Part shown: positions 33,915 to 42,860 of the stretch, one piece after another
How the letters are laid out: each line of letters begins with the position of its first letter
Numbering within the stretch: the first letter of the stretch is position 1
Assembly (NCBI GenBank): GCA_003388555.1
Contig: QQVD01000068.1
Coordinates: 86,633 to 150,632, forward strand
Length of the DNA: 64,000 bases
Source: Acidobacteriota bacterium
GTDB lineage: Bacteria > Acidobacteriota > Thermoanaerobaculia > Multivoradales > Multivoraceae
Direction of reading: 5' to 3'
Made by a program: the position numbers and the translations under genes
Notes under the pieces: model-generated
What the model was told of the DNA's origin: nothing
Database searches by the model: none
The model's input: only the letters and a program-made list of their open reading frames with translations

Positions 33915-36269
33915 ATGCCGCCCTGTCCCGCTGGCCGCCACCGCCTCCGCGCCTTGCGGCGCGCCACCCGCGCCGAGACATCGCCTGCTCCGATCGGGCG
34001 CCACACCGGAGAGCGGAGCCGGTTCGGCTCGACCCTCGTCGCGATGCTGCTGGCTCTCGGCGGGCTGGCTCCGCTGCCGCCCGTAGCCGCGCTCACCCTG
34101 GTCGAGCCTGCGGACCCCGATCTGCTGAGAGGGGCCCACCTGGTGGTCGTCTGCCGGGTGGTCTCCGTGCGGGCATCGACCGACGCTCTCGCCACTGAGA
34201 TCGAGGTCGAGGTGCGCCGTACTCTCAAGGGCACCGCGGCGGCCAGCGTGCTGACGGTGCGCCGTCCGGGGGTGCAGCTCGACCTCCTGGCCGACGCCGG
34301 CATCGCGGCGCTGGTGGTACCGGGTCTACCCTCCTTCTCGCCGGACCAGGAGCTGATCCTCTTCCTCGGACCCGAGCGCCTGGGACGTCATCCCCTGCAC
34401 CAGTCCGCGCTCGGAGTGTTCGAGCGGCGGAGCAGCGACCATGGCGCGGCCGCGGTGCGCGATCTCTCGGCGGCGACGGTGCTCGCCGATCCCGAGCTCG
34501 CCGCGGGCGACCGGGGACCTTCGCGGCGACTGAGGGACTGGCACCGCTTCGCCGCCTGGCTCGAGGACGCGACCGGCGACGCCGACTACCTGCTGCCCGA
34601 CGAGGCTCGCCTGGTGCAGCAGATCGCCGAGCCGTTCACCTTCCTCGGCGGCAGCCCGGTGCGCTGGTTCGTCTTCGACGAGGGCGGCGGCGTGCGGGTA
34701 CGCGGCCACGTCTCCGGCCTCGACGGCGCCAACCAGGACGTCTTCGCCTCGTTGAGCCGTGCGGCGCGCGCCTGGAGCGACGACCCCGGCAGCCTCATCG
34801 ATCTCGCCTTCGGCGGCAGCACCACCGCCTCGTCCGGGCTCACCGCGAACGACGGTGTCAGCGCCGTGCTGTGGAACGATCCCAACGGCGAGGTGAGCGG
34901 CAGCTACGTGTGCGGCCAGGGTGGCGTGCTCGGCCTCGGCGGCGGTTTCACCCTCGGTTCGCTGCCCTTCGCCGGCGCCACCGCTCTGCGCCTCATCGAA
35001 GGCGACGTGGTGATCAACGACGGCGCCGCCTGCTTCTTCGACGGCGCCGGCGGGCTCGACGGCGAAGAGATCCTCGCGCACGAGCTCGGCCACACCCTCG
35101 GGCTCGGCCACACCAACGTACAGCCACAGCAGTCGCTGATGCGCGGCACCGCGCACGGCGACGGGCGGGGAGCGCGTCTCGGCCCCGACGACCGTGACGG
35201 TGTCGCCTTCCTCTACCCCCAGCCGGGGAGCGCCGGTGGCGAGATCGCGGTCAGTGCCGCACAACGCTCGGTCAGCGAGTCGGCGGCCGGCATCGAGCTG
35301 CTGGTCGAACGCCGCCTGGGCACTGCCGGCCAGGCGACGGTCGACTACTCCACCGTCGGCGTCGAGGCCCTGCCAGGCATCGACTTCGTTGCTGCCAGCG
35401 GCCAGCTCTCCTGGGCCGACGGAGAGGGCGGCACACGCACGGTCCTGGTGGGACTGATCGACGACGCCCTGAGCGAGCCGCCCGAACGCTTCCGGCTGCA
35501 GCTGCAGAACGCGGTGGGAGCTGTCCTCTCGGCGGCACAGACCACTGTGACGCTGCTCGACGACGACCAGGGCGGCGGCCAGGTCCGCTTCCGCGCCGGC
35601 GCCACCGTGGTGGACGAGAACGACGGGGCGGTGCTCGTCGAGGTGGAACGGATCGGCCCCGCGGCGACGTCGGCCAGCGTCGGCGTGCGGTTGCGCGGCG
35701 GTAGCGCCCGTCGTGGTGAGGACTTCACGTTCGCCGACACCGTCGTCGCCTGGGGGCCGAACCAGGGCGGGGTCCGCACGGTGACCGTCGGTCTGCTGGT
35801 CGACGAGGAGATCGAGCCCGTCGAGACGATCGTGCTCGAGCTCCACGCCCCCACCGGTGGCGTGGCGATCGGCGCACCGGACCGCCACGTGCTCGACGTG
35901 GCGGAGGCGATCGCGCCGGGACCCTGCGTCGAGGGACCCAGGACACTCTGCCTGCTCGGCGGCCGCTTCAGGATCGACGGCCAGTATGCGACCGCCGGCG
36001 GTGGTGGACTCGGCAACGCCGTACCGCTCACCGACGACACGGGCTATTTCTGGTTCTTCGCCCCGGAGAACGTCGAGGTGGCGCTCAAGGTACTCGACGG
36101 ATGTGGCATCAACGACCGGATCTGGGTGTTCGCCGGCGGCCTGACCGACGTCGAGACACGACTGCGCATCGTCGACACGGAGCGCGACGCCACCCGGGTC
36201 TACCTCGGACCGCTGGGCACCGCCTTCCAGCCGATCCAGGACACCGCCGCCTTCTCCACCTGCCCCTGA
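33915..36269 (+). CDS. Secreted zinc metalloprotease with two Calx-beta domains
   Basis: The frame is open from 33837 (GTG); the ATG at 33915 is preferred but has no strong ribosome site, and 34044 is another option. A hydrophobic signal (LVAMLLALGGLAPLPPVAAL) precedes the mature protein. HELGHTLGLGH (about residue 393 from this start) is a metzincin HExxHxxGxxH zinc site, with Met in SLMRGTAHGDG as a possible Met-turn. Two Calx-beta domains follow (about 433-550 and 553-665), then a C-terminal domain from CVEGPRTLCLLGGRFRIDG to the final FSTCP. Its WFFAPENVEV, VLDGCGINDRIWVF and YLGPLGTAF motifs recur at the ends of many Thermoanaerobaculia secreted proteins. The two outer cysteines may pair. 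It probably acts outside the cell or on the surface. Confidence 0.82.
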   Translation: MPPCPAGRHRLRALRRATRAETSPAPIGRHTGERSRFGSTLVAMLLALGGLAPLPPVAALTLVEPADPDLLRGAHLVVVCRVVSVRASTDALATEIEVEVRRTLKGTAAASVLTVRRPGVQLDLLADAGIAALVVPGLPSFSPDQELILFLGPERLGRHPLHQSALGVFERRSSDHGAAAVRDLSAATVLADPELAAGDRGPSRRLRDWHRFAAWLEDATGDADYLLPDEARLVQQIAEPFTFLGGSPVRWFVFDEGGGVRVRGHVSGLDGANQDVFASLSRAARAWSDDPGSLIDLAFGGSTTASSGLTANDGVSAVLWNDPNGEVSGSYVCGQGGVLGLGGGFTLGSLPFAGATALRLIEGDVVINDGAACFFDGAGGLDGEEILAHELGHTLGLGHTNVQPQQSLMRGTAHGDGRGARLGPDDRDGVAFLYPQPGSAGGEIAVSAAQRSVSESAAGIELLVERRLGTAGQATVDYSTVGVEALPGIDFVAASGQLSWADGEGGTRTVLVGLIDDALSEPPERFRLQLQNAVGAVLSAAQTTVTLLDDDQGGGQVRFRAGATVVDENDGAVLVEVERIGPAATSASVGVRLRGGSARRGEDFTFADTVVAWGPNQGGVRTVTVGLLVDEEIEPVETIVLELHAPTGGVAIGAPDRHVLDVAEAIAPGPCVEGPRTLCLLGGRFRIDGQYATAGGGGLGNAVPLTDDTGYFWFFAPENVEVALKVLDGCGINDRIWVFAGGLTDVETRLRIVDTERDATRVYLGPLGTAFQPIQDTAAFSTCP

Positions 36270-36311
36270 GGCTGGCAGGCCGAGCGTCGCAGGGCGTCGG
36301 CGCGGTCTCCT

Positions 36312-37766
36312 TCAGGCTCCGCTCTCCGGAGGCACCACGCGACCGGGATTGAGGATGCCTCGCGGATCCAGGGCGCGTTTCAGCGTGCGCATGAGCTCGA
36401 TCTCCGCCGGGCCCCGCGTCCACGACAGATAAGGCTGCTTCTCCAGGCCGATGCCGTGCTCCGCCGAGACCGATCCGGCGCGGGGCCGCAGCGGCTCGTA
36501 GACACAACGTTCGACGGCGCGGCGAGCCTCCTTCGAGGCGTCTCCCACGCCGACCACGAGATGCAGATTGCCGTCGCCGAGGTGTCCGAAGACCACCCAC
36601 TGGAAGGACTCGAATCGCTCCTCGAGCGCCCGACCGACCTCCTCGACGTACGTCTCCATGGTCGCCACCGGCAGGCTGACGTCGAAGGTGAAGATCGGCG
36701 CCATCCGTGCCAGCTGTTCGACGTCGTCCCGCATCGCCCAGATCCGGCGCCGCTCCGAGGCGGTGGTCGCCAACACCGAGTCGACGATCGTACCGTCGTC
36801 GATGCAGGCACCGACCACGGCGGCGAACGACTCCGGATCGCGCGCCGGATCGCTGCCGTAGGCCTCGACGATCACGTAGTACGGCGATCCGTACTCGAGC
36901 GGCGGGGCGTTGCGCGCCGGTGAGGTCGTCACCAGGCGGTAGAACCCCTCCCACAGGACCTCGAAGGCGGCGAGGGCACCGCCGACGCCGCTGCGACAGG
37001 CCGCCAGGAAGCGGGTCAGGCGGTCGAAGTCCTCGACCGCGGCGAAGGCGGTCGAGACGCAGCGGGCTCTCGGATGCAGGCGCAGCACCGCACGGGTGAC
37101 GACGCCGAGCGTGCCCTCGCTGCCGATGAACAGCTGCTTGAGGTCGTAGCCGGCGTTGTTCTTCAGCATCTTGCTGAGGTCGGAGACCACGGTGCCGTCG
37201 GCGAGCACGGCTTCCAGGCCGAGCACCTGGGCACGCGTCATCCCGAACTTGATGACGTGGTTGCCACCCGCGTTGGTGGCGATGTTGCCGCCGATGGTGC
37301 ACTGGCCGCGGGCGCCCAGATCGAGGGCGAACTGGAGGTCGGCGCTCTCGGCCGCCTGCTGGATCGACTCGAGGGTCGCGCCCGCCTGGGCGGTCAGGGT
37401 GCTGCTGGTCGCATCGAGCTCCTCGATCGCGGTCATCCGCTCCAACGACAGAACCACCTCGTGCGAACGCGCCACGGAGCCCTGCACCAGTCCCGTCTGG
37501 CCACCGTGCACAACCACCGGCTGCCCCGCCGCGTGGCAGGCGGCGAGGATGCGCGAGACCTGAGTCGTGTCACGGGGCCGCAGCAGCAGGCGCGCGGCGC
37601 AGGCCGCCTGGTGTCCCCACGCGGCCGGCCGCTGCGCCAGCTCCTCCCCCTCCAGCACGTCCTGCGGCAGCAGCAGGCCCCGCAGCTGGTCCGACAGCGC
37701 CCTCCAGTCGGCGCCGCTGAGCGATGCACCGTGCGCGGCGCCGACGCTGGACTGGCTCGACGTCAT
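36312..37766 (-). CDS. FAD-linked oxidase, D-2-hydroxyacid dehydrogenase type (GlcD-like)
   Basis: The protein has 484 aa from the ATG at 37766, which has GGGGAGGAGAGG upstream; an earlier in-frame ATG at 37796 is less likely. The PCMH-type FAD domain (about 60-240) shows VVVHGGQTGLVQG, GARGQCTIGGNIATNAGGN and IGSEGTLGVVT. The C-terminal cap contains FGHLGDGNLHLVVGV, SAEHGIG and a closing KRALDPRGILNPGRV. These are features of D-lactate, glycolate and D-2-hydroxyglutarate dehydrogenases, which pass electrons to a quinone or flavoprotein. No FeS partner (GlcF) is present in the window, so a stand-alone D-2-hydroxyglutarate or D-lactate dehydrogenase is most likely. It is divergent from the response regulator. 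Confidence 0.87.
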   Translation of the reverse strand: MTSSQSSVGAAHGASLSGADWRALSDQLRGLLLPQDVLEGEELAQRPAAWGHQAACAARLLLRPRDTTQVSRILAACHAAGQPVVVHGGQTGLVQGSVARSHEVVLSLERMTAIEELDATSSTLTAQAGATLESIQQAAESADLQFALDLGARGQCTIGGNIATNAGGNHVIKFGMTRAQVLGLEAVLADGTVVSDLSKMLKNNAGYDLKQLFIGSEGTLGVVTRAVLRLHPRARCVSTAFAAVEDFDRLTRFLAACRSGVGGALAAFEVLWEGFYRLVTTSPARNAPPLEYGSPYYVIVEAYGSDPARDPESFAAVVGACIDDGTIVDSVLATTASERRRIWAMRDDVEQLARMAPIFTFDVSLPVATMETYVEEVGRALEERFESFQWVVFGHLGDGNLHLVVGVGDASKEARRAVERCVYEPLRPRAGSVSAEHGIGLEKQPYLSWTRGPAEIELMRTLKRALDPRGILNPGRVVPPESGA

Positions 37767-38134
37767 GCCTCTCCTCCCCTCTCCACTCCACCCCATGGGC
37801 GGCGCCCTCGCGCGAGACCGTCCGCGGAGGCTGCAGCTGCTGCCGACCTGCGGTCACCAGCTACGCGGGCATCATAAGCGCTGACCCGGAGGTGCGGTCC
37901 GCGGCCGGCCGATCTGCTCCTCCGGGCCTCGGCGGTCCCGCTGGCGCGGTTGCCTCGGCACAAGGTGCAGCCAGAGAATCGAAAAAAGTGCTTTACTAGA
38001 ATTCATGCTTTTGCTACTCTGCGGGTCGGAGAGAACACGACACCGCGTCGTCCACCCTCCTCCACGCCGCCCCCGCGGCCCGCCGACGCCGCGTCGGACA
38101 CCGACAACGGACAAGCCGAACGGAGTACCCCGCA
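37767..38134. other. Divergent intergenic region between the oxidase and the response regulator
   Basis: These 368 bp hold no gene. The right third (37975-38025) is unusually AT-rich for this genome and carries the plus-strand promoter listed separately. On the minus strand a TATGAT hexamer (37871-37876) lies about 100 bases before the oxidase start with no recognisable -35. Confidence 0.5.
37992..38020 (+). promoter_or_regulatory. Sigma-70-type promoter of the response regulator gene
   Basis: TTTACT (37992-37997), an exact 17-bp spacer and TACTCT (38015-38020) preceded by TGC form a plausible extended -10 promoter in the only AT-rich patch nearby. Start of transcription would be near 38027, leaving a leader of about 108 bases. 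Confidence 0.5.
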
Positions 38135-38776
38135 ATGATCAGAACCTTCCTGGTCGACGACCACCAGCTGTTCCGCGACGGCGTACGCTCCCTGCTCGCC
38201 GCGGCCGACGACATCGAGATCGTCGGCGAGGCCGCCAGCGGGCGCGAGGCGCTCACCCTCACCCCAGACCTCGAGGTCGATGTCGTGCTGCTCGACCTGT
38301 CGATGAACGACCGCGGCGGACTCGATGTCGCCGAGGAGCTCAAGCAGCGCAGCGGCGCCTACATCCTCGTCTGCACCGGCTTCCCCGAGGAGCACTACGC
38401 GATGCGCTGCCTACGCGGCGGCGCCGACGGGTACCTCACCAAGACGAAGGCAGCGGAGGAGCTGGTGCAGGCGATCCGAAAAGTCGCCTCCGGGCGGAAG
38501 TTCATCAGCATGGAGCTCGCCGAGCGCGTCGCCACCTCGCTGTCGAGCTTCGACGACTCCAAGGCGCCGCACGAGCGTCTCTCCGACCGTGAATTCCAGA
38601 TCCTCTGCCGCATGGGCAGTGGCCAGAGTCCCTCGGAGATCGCCGAGGAGCTATGCCTCAGCGTCAAGACAGTGAGCACCTACCGTTCACGGATCCTCGA
38701 GAAACTGAGCCTCGAGAACAACGCGCAGCTCATGCGCTACGCCATCGAAGAGGGCCTGGTCGGCACGTCGCGCTGA
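38135..38776 (+). CDS. NarL/FixJ family response regulator
   Basis: The protein has 213 aa. The receiver domain (1-120) has acidic pocket Asp8/Asp9, phospho-acceptor Asp54 in LLDLSM, the Thr/Ser position in LVCTGF and Lys in YLTKTKAAEE. A LuxR-type helix-turn-helix (about 147-205) reads LSDREFQILCRMGSGQSPSEIAEELCLSVKTVSTYRSRI, in parts. It should be a DNA-binding transcription factor switched by phosphorylation. No histidine kinase is encoded nearby, so the sensor lies elsewhere. The STAS protein 66 bp downstream on the same strand suggests a link to partner switching. Confidence 0.93.
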   Translation: MIRTFLVDDHQLFRDGVRSLLAAADDIEIVGEAASGREALTLTPDLEVDVVLLDLSMNDRGGLDVAEELKQRSGAYILVCTGFPEEHYAMRCLRGGADGYLTKTKAAEELVQAIRKVASGRKFISMELAERVATSLSSFDDSKAPHERLSDREFQILCRMGSGQSPSEIAEELCLSVKTVSTYRSRILEKLSLENNAQLMRYAIEEGLVGTSR

Positions 38777-38842
38777 CCTCCCACGGGCCAAGTCCTCCGT
38801 CCACCCGAGTCTCACCTCCACCCCCTCCGCCACGGAGACCCG

Positions 38843-39175
38843 ATGAACCTCAGCACCCATCAGGCCGCCGACTCGCTCGTCGTCCACCTCCACTCGCCGC
38901 GACTCGACGCCGCCCACACCGGTGCGTTCAGGGCGCGCATGGCCGAGCTCGTCGCCGGCGGTCACCGGCGCGTCGTCGTCGACCTCAGCGAAGTCGACTT
39001 CGTCGACTCGAGCGGCCTCTCGGCCCTGATCGCAACTCTCAAGCTGCTCGACGACGGTCGCGAGTTGATGCTGGCGGGCCCCTCGCCGCCGGTGCAGTCG
39101 CTGCTCAAGCTCACTCGCTTCGACAGGATCCTGCGCATCTACGCCGATCCGGCGGAGGCGATCGCCGCCGCCTGA
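38843..39175 (+). CDS. STAS domain anti-sigma factor antagonist (RsbV/SpoIIAA-like)
   Basis: The protein has 110 aa with GGAGA eight bases before the ATG. It is a single STAS domain. DFVDSSGLSALI (residues 52-63) is the phosphorylation loop, with Ser56 or Ser57 as the site modified by RsbW-type kinases and cleared by PP2C phosphatases. Those two partners are encoded 3.7 kb downstream at 42861-44590. The set would give a complete partner switch, but the sigma factor or other target released by it is not in the window. Confidence 0.9.
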   Translation: MNLSTHQAADSLVVHLHSPRLDAAHTGAFRARMAELVAGGHRRVVVDLSEVDFVDSSGLSALIATLKLLDDGRELMLAGPSPPVQSLLKLTRFDRILRIYADPAEAIAAA

Positions 39176-39291
39176 CCCGAGCCGGCCGATCGTCACCGCA
39201 AGCCGAGCCGGGAGCCGGCGCAGCGGCTCGGGGCGTGCAAGACTCGCGCTGCCGCCGAGGTCCGTCGCCAGGGCCGCCGCGGGTCAGCGTC

Positions 39292-40890
39292 ATGTCGCCC
39301 CAGGACCCTCTCTCCTCTCGTCCCCCGCTCGGCGAGCCGCTCGAACAGGCCGTGTTGACCGCCTCCGACCTCGAACTCCTCGCCCGGCGCGGCCTCACCG
39401 TCGAAGAGGTGCACCGGCAGGCCGGTCTGCTGCGCGACGCTCCGCCGCCGGTGGAGGTGCTCAAACCCGCCACCGTCGGTGACGGCATCGAGCGACTGAC
39501 CGCACAGCAGGTCGACTCTCTGCGCCAGCGCTGGCGGTCGCGCGACGCCAGCACCGCCAAGTTCGTGCCGGCGTCGGGAGCGGCGAGCAGGATGTTCGCC
39601 GCCCTGATCGCCCTGCGCCAGGCGCTGGCCACCGCGGGGGCGTCATCGGCCCTGGCCCGCGAGCACCGGGAGATCGCCGAGCTCCTGCGCCGCTGCCGCG
39701 ACCTCTGGCCCTTCACCCTCCCGCCGCCGATCCGGGGCAGCGACGACGTCGCCCGCGTGCTCGATCACCTGCTCGGCGAAGAGGGCCTCGGCCTGCAGCA
39801 CCTCCCCAAGGGGCTGCTGCCGTTCCACCGCCACCCGGCTGGCCCGGCGAGCGCCTTCGAGGAGCAGCTGCGAGAGGGTGCGCTCTACCTGCGCGGCGAA
39901 GACTCTCGGACCCGAGCAGCACTGCGCTTCCACTTCACCGTCAGTCCGGAGCACCGCGATGACTTCGCTCGCCACCTCGAGCAGCTGCGGCCGGCTATCG
40001 AGGTGGCAGCCAACGCCTCGCTCGGGGTGGAGTTCAGCGTCCAGAGCCCGGCCACCGACACCGTAGCCCTCGACGTCGGAGGACGGCTGGCGCGCGATCG
40101 GCTCGGAGCGCTGCTGCTGCGACCGGGAGGGCACGGCGCCCTGCTCGACAACCTGGCCGCCGCCACCGCCACGGCGGACTGCGTCTTCGTCAAGAACATC
40201 GACAACGTGCTGCCGCACGACCGCCTCGACGAGGTGGTGGCCTGGAAACAGGTGCTCGGTGGCCGCCTGCTCGAACTGCGCGAGCTGCTCCACCGTTCCT
40301 TGGTGAGGCTGGAGCGGGCGCTCCAAGCAGTCGCGGAGCCGGCCCTGCTGGCCGACGAGATCTCCGCAGTGCGCGATGACTATCTGCGGGGATTCGGCAC
40401 CCTGCCGCCGGGCCTCGACGAGTCGGCCGCGGTCGGCGACCCGGAGCGGGAGCTCGCCCGGCGCTGGATCGACCGGCTCGACCGCCCACTGAGGGTCTGC
40501 GGCATGGTGCGCAACGAAGGCAAGCCGGGCGGCGGCCCGTTCTGGGTCGCAGAGCGCGGACTGCAGATCGTCGAATCCGCCGAGATCGGCGTCGACAGCC
40601 GCGAGGTGTTGCAGCGGTCGACTCACTTCAACCCGGTCGATCTGGCAGTCTGTGCACGCGACCGCCACGGCCGGCCCTACGACCTGCACCGCTATGTCGA
40701 TGCGCGGCGGGTCTTCGTCGCCGACAAGAGCCACGACGGGCGGCCGGTCAGGGCTCTCGAACGCCCTGGCCTGTGGAACGGCGCGATGTCGGACTGGAAC
40801 ACCGCCTTCATCGAGGTTCCCGCCTCGACCTTCGCGCCGGTGAAGACCGTGTTCGACCTCGTCGACCCGGCCCATCAGCCGGCCGGCTGA
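39292..40890 (+). CDS. DUF4301 family protein
   Basis: The protein has 532 aa from the ATG at 39292; the frame is open upstream across the STAS gene but that is not coding. DUF4301 blocks are clear: FVPASGAASRMFAALI near residue 82, LPKGLLPFHRHP, FVKNIDNVLPHDRLD, VCGMVRNEGKPGGGPFWV and the closing GAMSDWNTAFIEVPASTF. The FVPASGAASRMF and KNIDNV motifs recall a nucleotidyltransferase-like fold with a glycine-rich substrate loop, so a sugar-nucleotide or phosphotransfer role is possible. The family is uncharacterised and this remains inference. It precedes rmlD and uppP, which run on the other strand. Confidence 0.85.
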   Translation: MSPQDPLSSRPPLGEPLEQAVLTASDLELLARRGLTVEEVHRQAGLLRDAPPPVEVLKPATVGDGIERLTAQQVDSLRQRWRSRDASTAKFVPASGAASRMFAALIALRQALATAGASSALAREHREIAELLRRCRDLWPFTLPPPIRGSDDVARVLDHLLGEEGLGLQHLPKGLLPFHRHPAGPASAFEEQLREGALYLRGEDSRTRAALRFHFTVSPEHRDDFARHLEQLRPAIEVAANASLGVEFSVQSPATDTVALDVGGRLARDRLGALLLRPGGHGALLDNLAAATATADCVFVKNIDNVLPHDRLDEVVAWKQVLGGRLLELRELLHRSLVRLERALQAVAEPALLADEISAVRDDYLRGFGTLPPGLDESAAVGDPERELARRWIDRLDRPLRVCGMVRNEGKPGGGPFWVAERGLQIVESAEIGVDSREVLQRSTHFNPVDLAVCARDRHGRPYDLHRYVDARRVFVADKSHDGRPVRALERPGLWNGAMSDWNTAFIEVPASTFAPVKTVFDLVDPAHQPAG

Positions 40891-40915
40891 GGCTCCAGCG
40901 AGCCTGCGGCACGGC

Positions 40916-41839
40916 TCAGCCAGGTGCCTCGGGATCGACCAGTGCCGCCGCCAAGGCCTCCTTCCAGCCACGCAGCGCCGGTCCACCGAGCCTCTCGTAA
41001 CGCTCGCACGACAAAACGCTGTAGCTCGGTCGCGGCGCCGGCGCGCCGTACTGTTCGCTGGTGATCGCCTCCAGCTCGATCGACACCCCGGCGAGCCCGA
41101 AGATCTCGCCGGCGAAGTCGTACCAGGTGGTCTCGCCGAGGTTGGTGACGTGCAGCACGCCGGAAACCTGCGAGGCGGCGACGTACAGGAGTGCGGGGGC
41201 GAGGTCGCGCACGTAGGTCGGGGTGCAGCGCTGGTCGCGCACGATCCGCAGGCTCTGCCGCTCGCGACCGAGACGCAGCATCGTCTTGACGAAGTTCGTG
41301 GTGCCGTCGACCGAGACCGGATCGTAGAGACCACAGGTGCGCACGACGCATACGCGCGAGCACGACTCCAACGCCGCCAACTCGCCGTCACGCTTGCTCA
41401 CGGCATAGACGCCACGAGGGCTCGGCTCTTCGTCCTCGCGACGGGGTCGCCGGCCTGGGCCGCCGAAGACGTAGTCGGTGCTCACGTGGACCAGTCGGAT
41501 GCCGCGTCTCTCACAACCGACGGCGAGTCGGCGCACCGCCTCGACGTTCACCGCCCGACAGCGTTCGGGCTCGCTCTCCGCACGGTCGACCTGGGTGTAG
41601 GCGGCGCAGTTGATCACCGCCTGCGGTCGTTGGCGGTCGAGGCATCGTTCGATCGAGGCGGCGTCCTCGAGATCCAGGCGAAGGCGCCCGAGGGCGAGCA
41701 CCGAGGCCCCGCCGGCACGCGCCAGCTCGCGTCCCAGCTGGCCCTCGCCTCCGGCGATCAGCACCGGCGGCGAGACGCCCTCCGGGCTCTCGCCGAGCAC
41801 GTCGCTGTGATTCTCATCCACCACGAGGATCTTCCACAC
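40916..41839 (-). CDS. rmlD: RmlD-type dTDP-4-dehydrorhamnose reductase
   Basis: The protein has 307 aa from a GTG three bp after the uppP stop. The first 25 residues are unusual; the Rossmann motif LIAGGEGQLGREL begins only at 27. Extended SDR features follow: VINCAAYTQVDRAE, VHVSTDYVFGG and the catalytic Tyr-Lys of YAVSKRDGE, then RTCGLY and the substrate-side HVTNLGETTWYDFA. RmlD makes dTDP-L-rhamnose for cell-surface polysaccharide. It could also be a close relative acting on another nucleotide sugar. Coupling to undecaprenyl-pyrophosphate recycling (uppP) fits an envelope role. I checked it as a candidate OleD and rejected that, because the motifs are those of RmlD. Confidence 0.85.
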   Translation of the reverse strand: MWKILVVDENHSDVLGESPEGVSPPVLIAGGEGQLGRELARAGGASVLALGRLRLDLEDAASIERCLDRQRPQAVINCAAYTQVDRAESEPERCRAVNVEAVRRLAVGCERRGIRLVHVSTDYVFGGPGRRPRREDEEPSPRGVYAVSKRDGELAALESCSRVCVVRTCGLYDPVSVDGTTNFVKTMLRLGRERQSLRIVRDQRCTPTYVRDLAPALLYVAASQVSGVLHVTNLGETTWYDFAGEIFGLAGVSIELEAITSEQYGAPAPRPSYSVLSCERYERLGGPALRGWKEALAAALVDPEAPG

Positions 41840-41842
41840 GCC

Positions 41843-42631
41843 TCACACCGCGATCAGCACGAAGCCGCCGACGGCGGCGCACCAGAGCGCGAACCAGTGC
41901 AGGTGTCCCGCCTCGACGACACGGAGCACGATGCGCAGCGAGACGAGACCGACGAGGAAGGAGAGAGCGAAACCGAGAGCGCCCAGCCCGGGCGACAGTC
42001 CTGCCGCGGCGGCGCCCTCGGCACCGCCGTCTCCGCCCGTCAGCTCGCTGACCGCCTCGAGCGTCGAGGCGCCGGCGATTGCCGGCACCGCGAGCAGGAA
42101 GGCCCAGGTCGCGGCGGCGCGGCGCTCGAGGCCGCAGGCGAGCCCGGCGACGATGGTCGAGCCGCTGCGCGAGACGCCGGGCAGGAGGGCCAGTGCCTGG
42201 GCGACGCCGATGAACAGGCTACGGCCCACCGTCATGCGGTCGAGCCCGTCGGCGCGCGCCTCGATCCATCGCGCCGCCAGCAGCAGCGAGGCGGTGACGA
42301 GGAGCATCCAGCCGGCGACCCGCGGGCTCTCGAGCAGCGGCTCGAACCAGGTCTTGGCGACCAGGCCCAGCGCCACCGCGGGCAGCGTGCCCAGCACCAG
42401 CAGCGGTACGAGACGGCGCTGCCGCCCGAGCAGCTCGAAGAGATCGCGCCGGTAGTGCACCAGAATCGAGCCGAGGGTCCCGGCGTGCAGCAGGATGTTG
42501 AGGCCGGCGTCGGCGCGCCCGTCACCGACGAACTGCGACACCACCACCAGGTGCCCCGACGAGCTGATCGGCAGGAACTCGGCGATCCCCTGAACCAGCG
42601 CGAGGATCACCACCTCGGTGACGTGCAACAT
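41843..42631 (-). CDS. uppP: Undecaprenyl-diphosphatase UppP (BacA)
   Basis: The protein has 262 aa from the ATG at 42631. The frame is open upstream, but homologues start just before LVQGIAEFLPISSSGHL. The ribosome site GGAGGAG abuts this ATG, so the TTG that follows it could be the actual start codon. Active-site motifs are EFLPISSSGH (residues about 17-26) and LPGVSRSGSTI (about 155-165). Seven to eight membrane segments are seen. The enzyme dephosphorylates undecaprenyl pyrophosphate so the lipid carrier can be reused in peptidoglycan and O-antigen synthesis; it is a membrane protein and confers bacitracin resistance when abundant. Confidence 0.93.
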   Translation of the reverse strand: MLHVTEVVILALVQGIAEFLPISSSGHLVVVSQFVGDGRADAGLNILLHAGTLGSILVHYRRDLFELLGRQRRLVPLLVLGTLPAVALGLVAKTWFEPLLESPRVAGWMLLVTASLLLAARWIEARADGLDRMTVGRSLFIGVAQALALLPGVSRSGSTIVAGLACGLERRAAATWAFLLAVPAIAGASTLEAVSELTGGDGGAEGAAAAGLSPGLGALGFALSFLVGLVSLRIVLRVVEAGHLHWFALWCAAVGGFVLIAV

Positions 42632-42724
42632 CTCCTCCGGTCGCGGCGGCAGAATTCCGGACGCCGCGCCGAGGACGGGTTCGCGAGCCCGGGCTGGCGG
42701 CCCGTGTGGGAGGAATCCTACTCC

Positions 42725-42755
42725 CCCTTCGGACCAGGGCGACTCCCTTCGGACC
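42725..42755. repeat. 11-bp direct repeat, 20-bp spacing, between divergent genes
   Basis: CCCTTCGGACC occurs at 42725-42735 and again at 42745-42755, two helical turns apart, in the 230-bp region between uppP (minus) and the phosphatase gene (plus). It may be a tandem binding site for a response regulator. Confidence 0.4.
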
Positions 42756-42860
42756 TGCGGTCGGCCGTACGCTGTCAGAGCCGCCCGGACGAACGAGAGC
42801 CGGCAGCGGCCGAAACGGCCGGAACCACCAGAACGAACGACGAGGAACCCGACCGCCACC

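Noticed and set aside
40916..41839. Short-chain reductase considered as the missing OleD
   Set aside because: Motifs are those of dTDP-4-dehydrorhamnose reductase and it sits next to uppP, far from the ole genes.
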